From CAYPHY01 sp964410625 (lineage in GTDB: Bacteria > Chloroflexota > Anaerolineae > Promineifilales > Promineifilaceae): DNA of 48,640 nt. Both the position numbers and the translations under genes were made by a program. Shown here in pieces: positions 47,969-48,640 of the stretch. The notes under the pieces were generated by a model. It ran no database searches. It worked only from the letters and a program-made list of their open reading frames with translations, and had not been told where the DNA came from. Position 1 is the first letter of the stretch; every line of letters begins with the position of its first letter. Location: the NCBI GenBank assembly GCA_964410625.1, contig CAYPHY010000039.1, positions 1 through 48,640 of the forward strand. The letters are read 5' to 3'.

Positions 47969-48561
47969 GATGCCAATGGGTAACGCTTGGTGCGAATAAA
48001 ACGCTCGAATCGGAAAGCGTTTTCGGGTAGCTTCAGGTCCATGCCAAAGTGATCGGGGCCAACGGCGTCTACGCGGGCAACGATGACGCTGAGGTCGTCG
48101 CGCTCGAAGGCTTCGGCCGTCGCTTCAATGAAATCAAATGGGGTGCTGACGGCCGCCACATGGGGAACGCCCGCCCCTTTGGCGATGGCGGCCAAGTCTA
48201 CGCGGCCGAGTTCGGCTGTGTGGGAGGGAAAGCCGCCAGTAGAGAGCAGGCTGCCGTTGTCGAAGATGATGTGGGTCAGGTTTGGCGGCCGGTAGCGGGC
48301 CATTGTGGTCAGCGTACCCAAATTCATTAACACCGAGCCGTCCCCGTCGAGGACAACGACACGCTCCTGCGGCCGGTTCAACGCCAGCCCTAGCCCAATC
48401 GAGGAGGCCAGCCCCATCGCATGTTGCAGATAAAAGAAGTTCTCGCAGTGGCCAAGGTTATACAGTTCCTGGGCACACGCCCCCATAATCGTGACAACAA
48501 GCTTGTCCTGTAACTCCGGGTAAATCGCTTCAATACATTTGGAACGTAACATCTTGACCAT
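47953..48561 (-). CDS. Thiamine-diphosphate-dependent decarboxylase, beta-type subunit (sulfopyruvate/phosphonopyruvate decarboxylase-like)
   Basis: A 202-residue protein made only of the TPP pyrophosphate-binding domain: HAMGLASSIGLGLALNRPQE, VVVLDGDGSVLMNLGTLTTM and HIIFDNGSLLSTGG (the GDG...N motif). This is the size of the ComE beta subunit of sulfopyruvate decarboxylase; phosphonopyruvate decarboxylase and other 2-oxoacid decarboxylases share the domain. The alpha subunit would be expected just upstream, outside the window. The substrate is not identifiable; with aromatic pathways nearby an aryl-2-oxoacid is an option. A site shared with the tetR upstream region lies 5 bp before the start codon. 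Confidence 0.85.
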   Translation of the reverse strand: MVKMLRSKCIEAIYPELQDKLVVTIMGACAQELYNLGHCENFFYLQHAMGLASSIGLGLALNRPQERVVVLDGDGSVLMNLGTLTTMARYRPPNLTHIIFDNGSLLSTGGFPSHTAELGRVDLAAIAKGAGVPHVAAVSTPFDFIEATAEAFERDDLSVIVARVDAVGPDHFGMDLKLPENAFRFERFIRTKRYPLASNLRE

Positions 48562-48565
48562 TCCT

Positions 48566-48577
48566 ACCTACCGGTTT
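48566..48577 (-). promoter_or_regulatory. 12-bp site identical to the tetR operator core
   Basis: On the minus strand AACCGGTAGGTA, identical to 23237-23248 on the plus strand. It also places GGTAGG near the ATG, where it could serve in part as a ribosome-binding site. Confidence 0.4.
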
Positions 48578-48586
48578 ACCATTTAA

Positions 48587-48640
48587 CTGCCACCTGCCAC
48601 CTGCCACCTGCCACCTGCCACCTGCCACCTGCCACCTGCC
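48587..48640. repeat. Perfect 7-bp tandem array (CTGCCAC)n
   Basis: CTGCCAC repeated without error for 54 bp to the window edge (nearly eight copies; length beyond unknown). Reverse-complement family of the degenerate array at 995-1050. Confidence 0.95.

Noticed and set aside
48587..48640. CRISPR array
   Set aside because: Perfect 7-bp tandem without spacers; also no cas genes in the window.

Overview
The window looks like a chromosomal segment of a filamentous or heterotrophic Chloroflexota bacterium (Anaerolineae/Caldilineae/Promineofilum-like). The assignment rests on moderate GC, a giant BTAD-kinase-STAND-WD40 regulator, kinesin-light-chain-type TPRs with near-identical DNA units, Tat-type lipoprotein signals on the transporter binding proteins, a hexamer (CGGCCG) repeated far beyond chance, and many short-period intergenic repeats. 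It is an inference without database support. No tRNA, rRNA, CRISPR array or intact prophage was seen.

Layout. 1-3.1 kb: end of a TPR protein, a repeat-rich gap, dodecin, and on the minus strand an RsbV/RsbW/RsbU-like partner-switching trio. 3.4-6.5 kb: DsbA-like oxidoreductase with a pentapeptide tail, PRC-barrel protein, tryptophan 2,3-dioxygenase (kynA) behind a promoter with a perfect palindrome, and a Phd/RelE toxin-antitoxin pair. 6.6-16.5 kb: a divergent aromatic-CoA cluster. On the minus strand lie paaX-family regulator, enoyl-CoA hydratase, RidA-like protein and two acyl-CoA dehydrogenases; on the plus strand an anthraniloyl-CoA monooxygenase/reductase fusion and a benzoate/2-aminobenzoate-CoA ligase. 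A small HNH cassette (HNH gene frameshifted) sits at the divergence point. 16.6-19.1 kb: small accessory genes (membrane protein, GNAT, VOC, NTF2-like). 19.4-23.2 kb: creatininase-like hydrolase, ABC substrate-binding lipoprotein, cyclase-family hydrolase (possible kynurenine formamidase), antirepressor-like protein.

23.2-31.4 kb: a phenylacetyl-CoA-type cluster: TetR regulator, aldehyde dehydrogenase, enoyl-CoA hydratase, PaaA, PaaD N-part, PaaB, a second PaaB-like protein, PaaC, a separate PaaD zinc ribbon, another enoyl-CoA hydratase/isomerase, an inserted VapBC-like pair and a PaaY-like hexapeptide protein. No paaE, paaK, paaH, paaJ or paaZ-like hydratase is seen. 31.7-37.8 kb: amidohydrolase, an AT-rich Mrr-type nuclease, and a TRAP transporter (DctQ, DctM, and convergent DctP). 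38.0-43.8 kb: a 1,910-residue protein joining a BTAD transcription-factor head, Ser/Thr kinase, STAND NTPase, one membrane helix and 15 WD40 repeats. 43.9-48.6 kb: orphan HicB-like protein, Liv ABC transporter (livHMGF without its binding protein), a TPP-dependent decarboxylase beta-type subunit and a 7-bp tandem array.

How it fits together: tryptophan (KynA, possible formamidase) could feed anthranilate into the CoA ligase and anthraniloyl-CoA monooxygenase, followed by beta-oxidation-like enzymes; kynureninase is not in the window. The paa block would open a second aryl-CoA. ABC and TRAP transporters may import aromatic acids or amino acids. The most unusual points are the unusual Paa epoxidase gene set (split PaaD, doubled PaaB, ExxH motifs kept in PaaC), the membrane-spanning transcription-factor/kinase/WD40 fusion, and at least eleven genes whose stop codon lies inside or abuts a short-period intergenic repeat.
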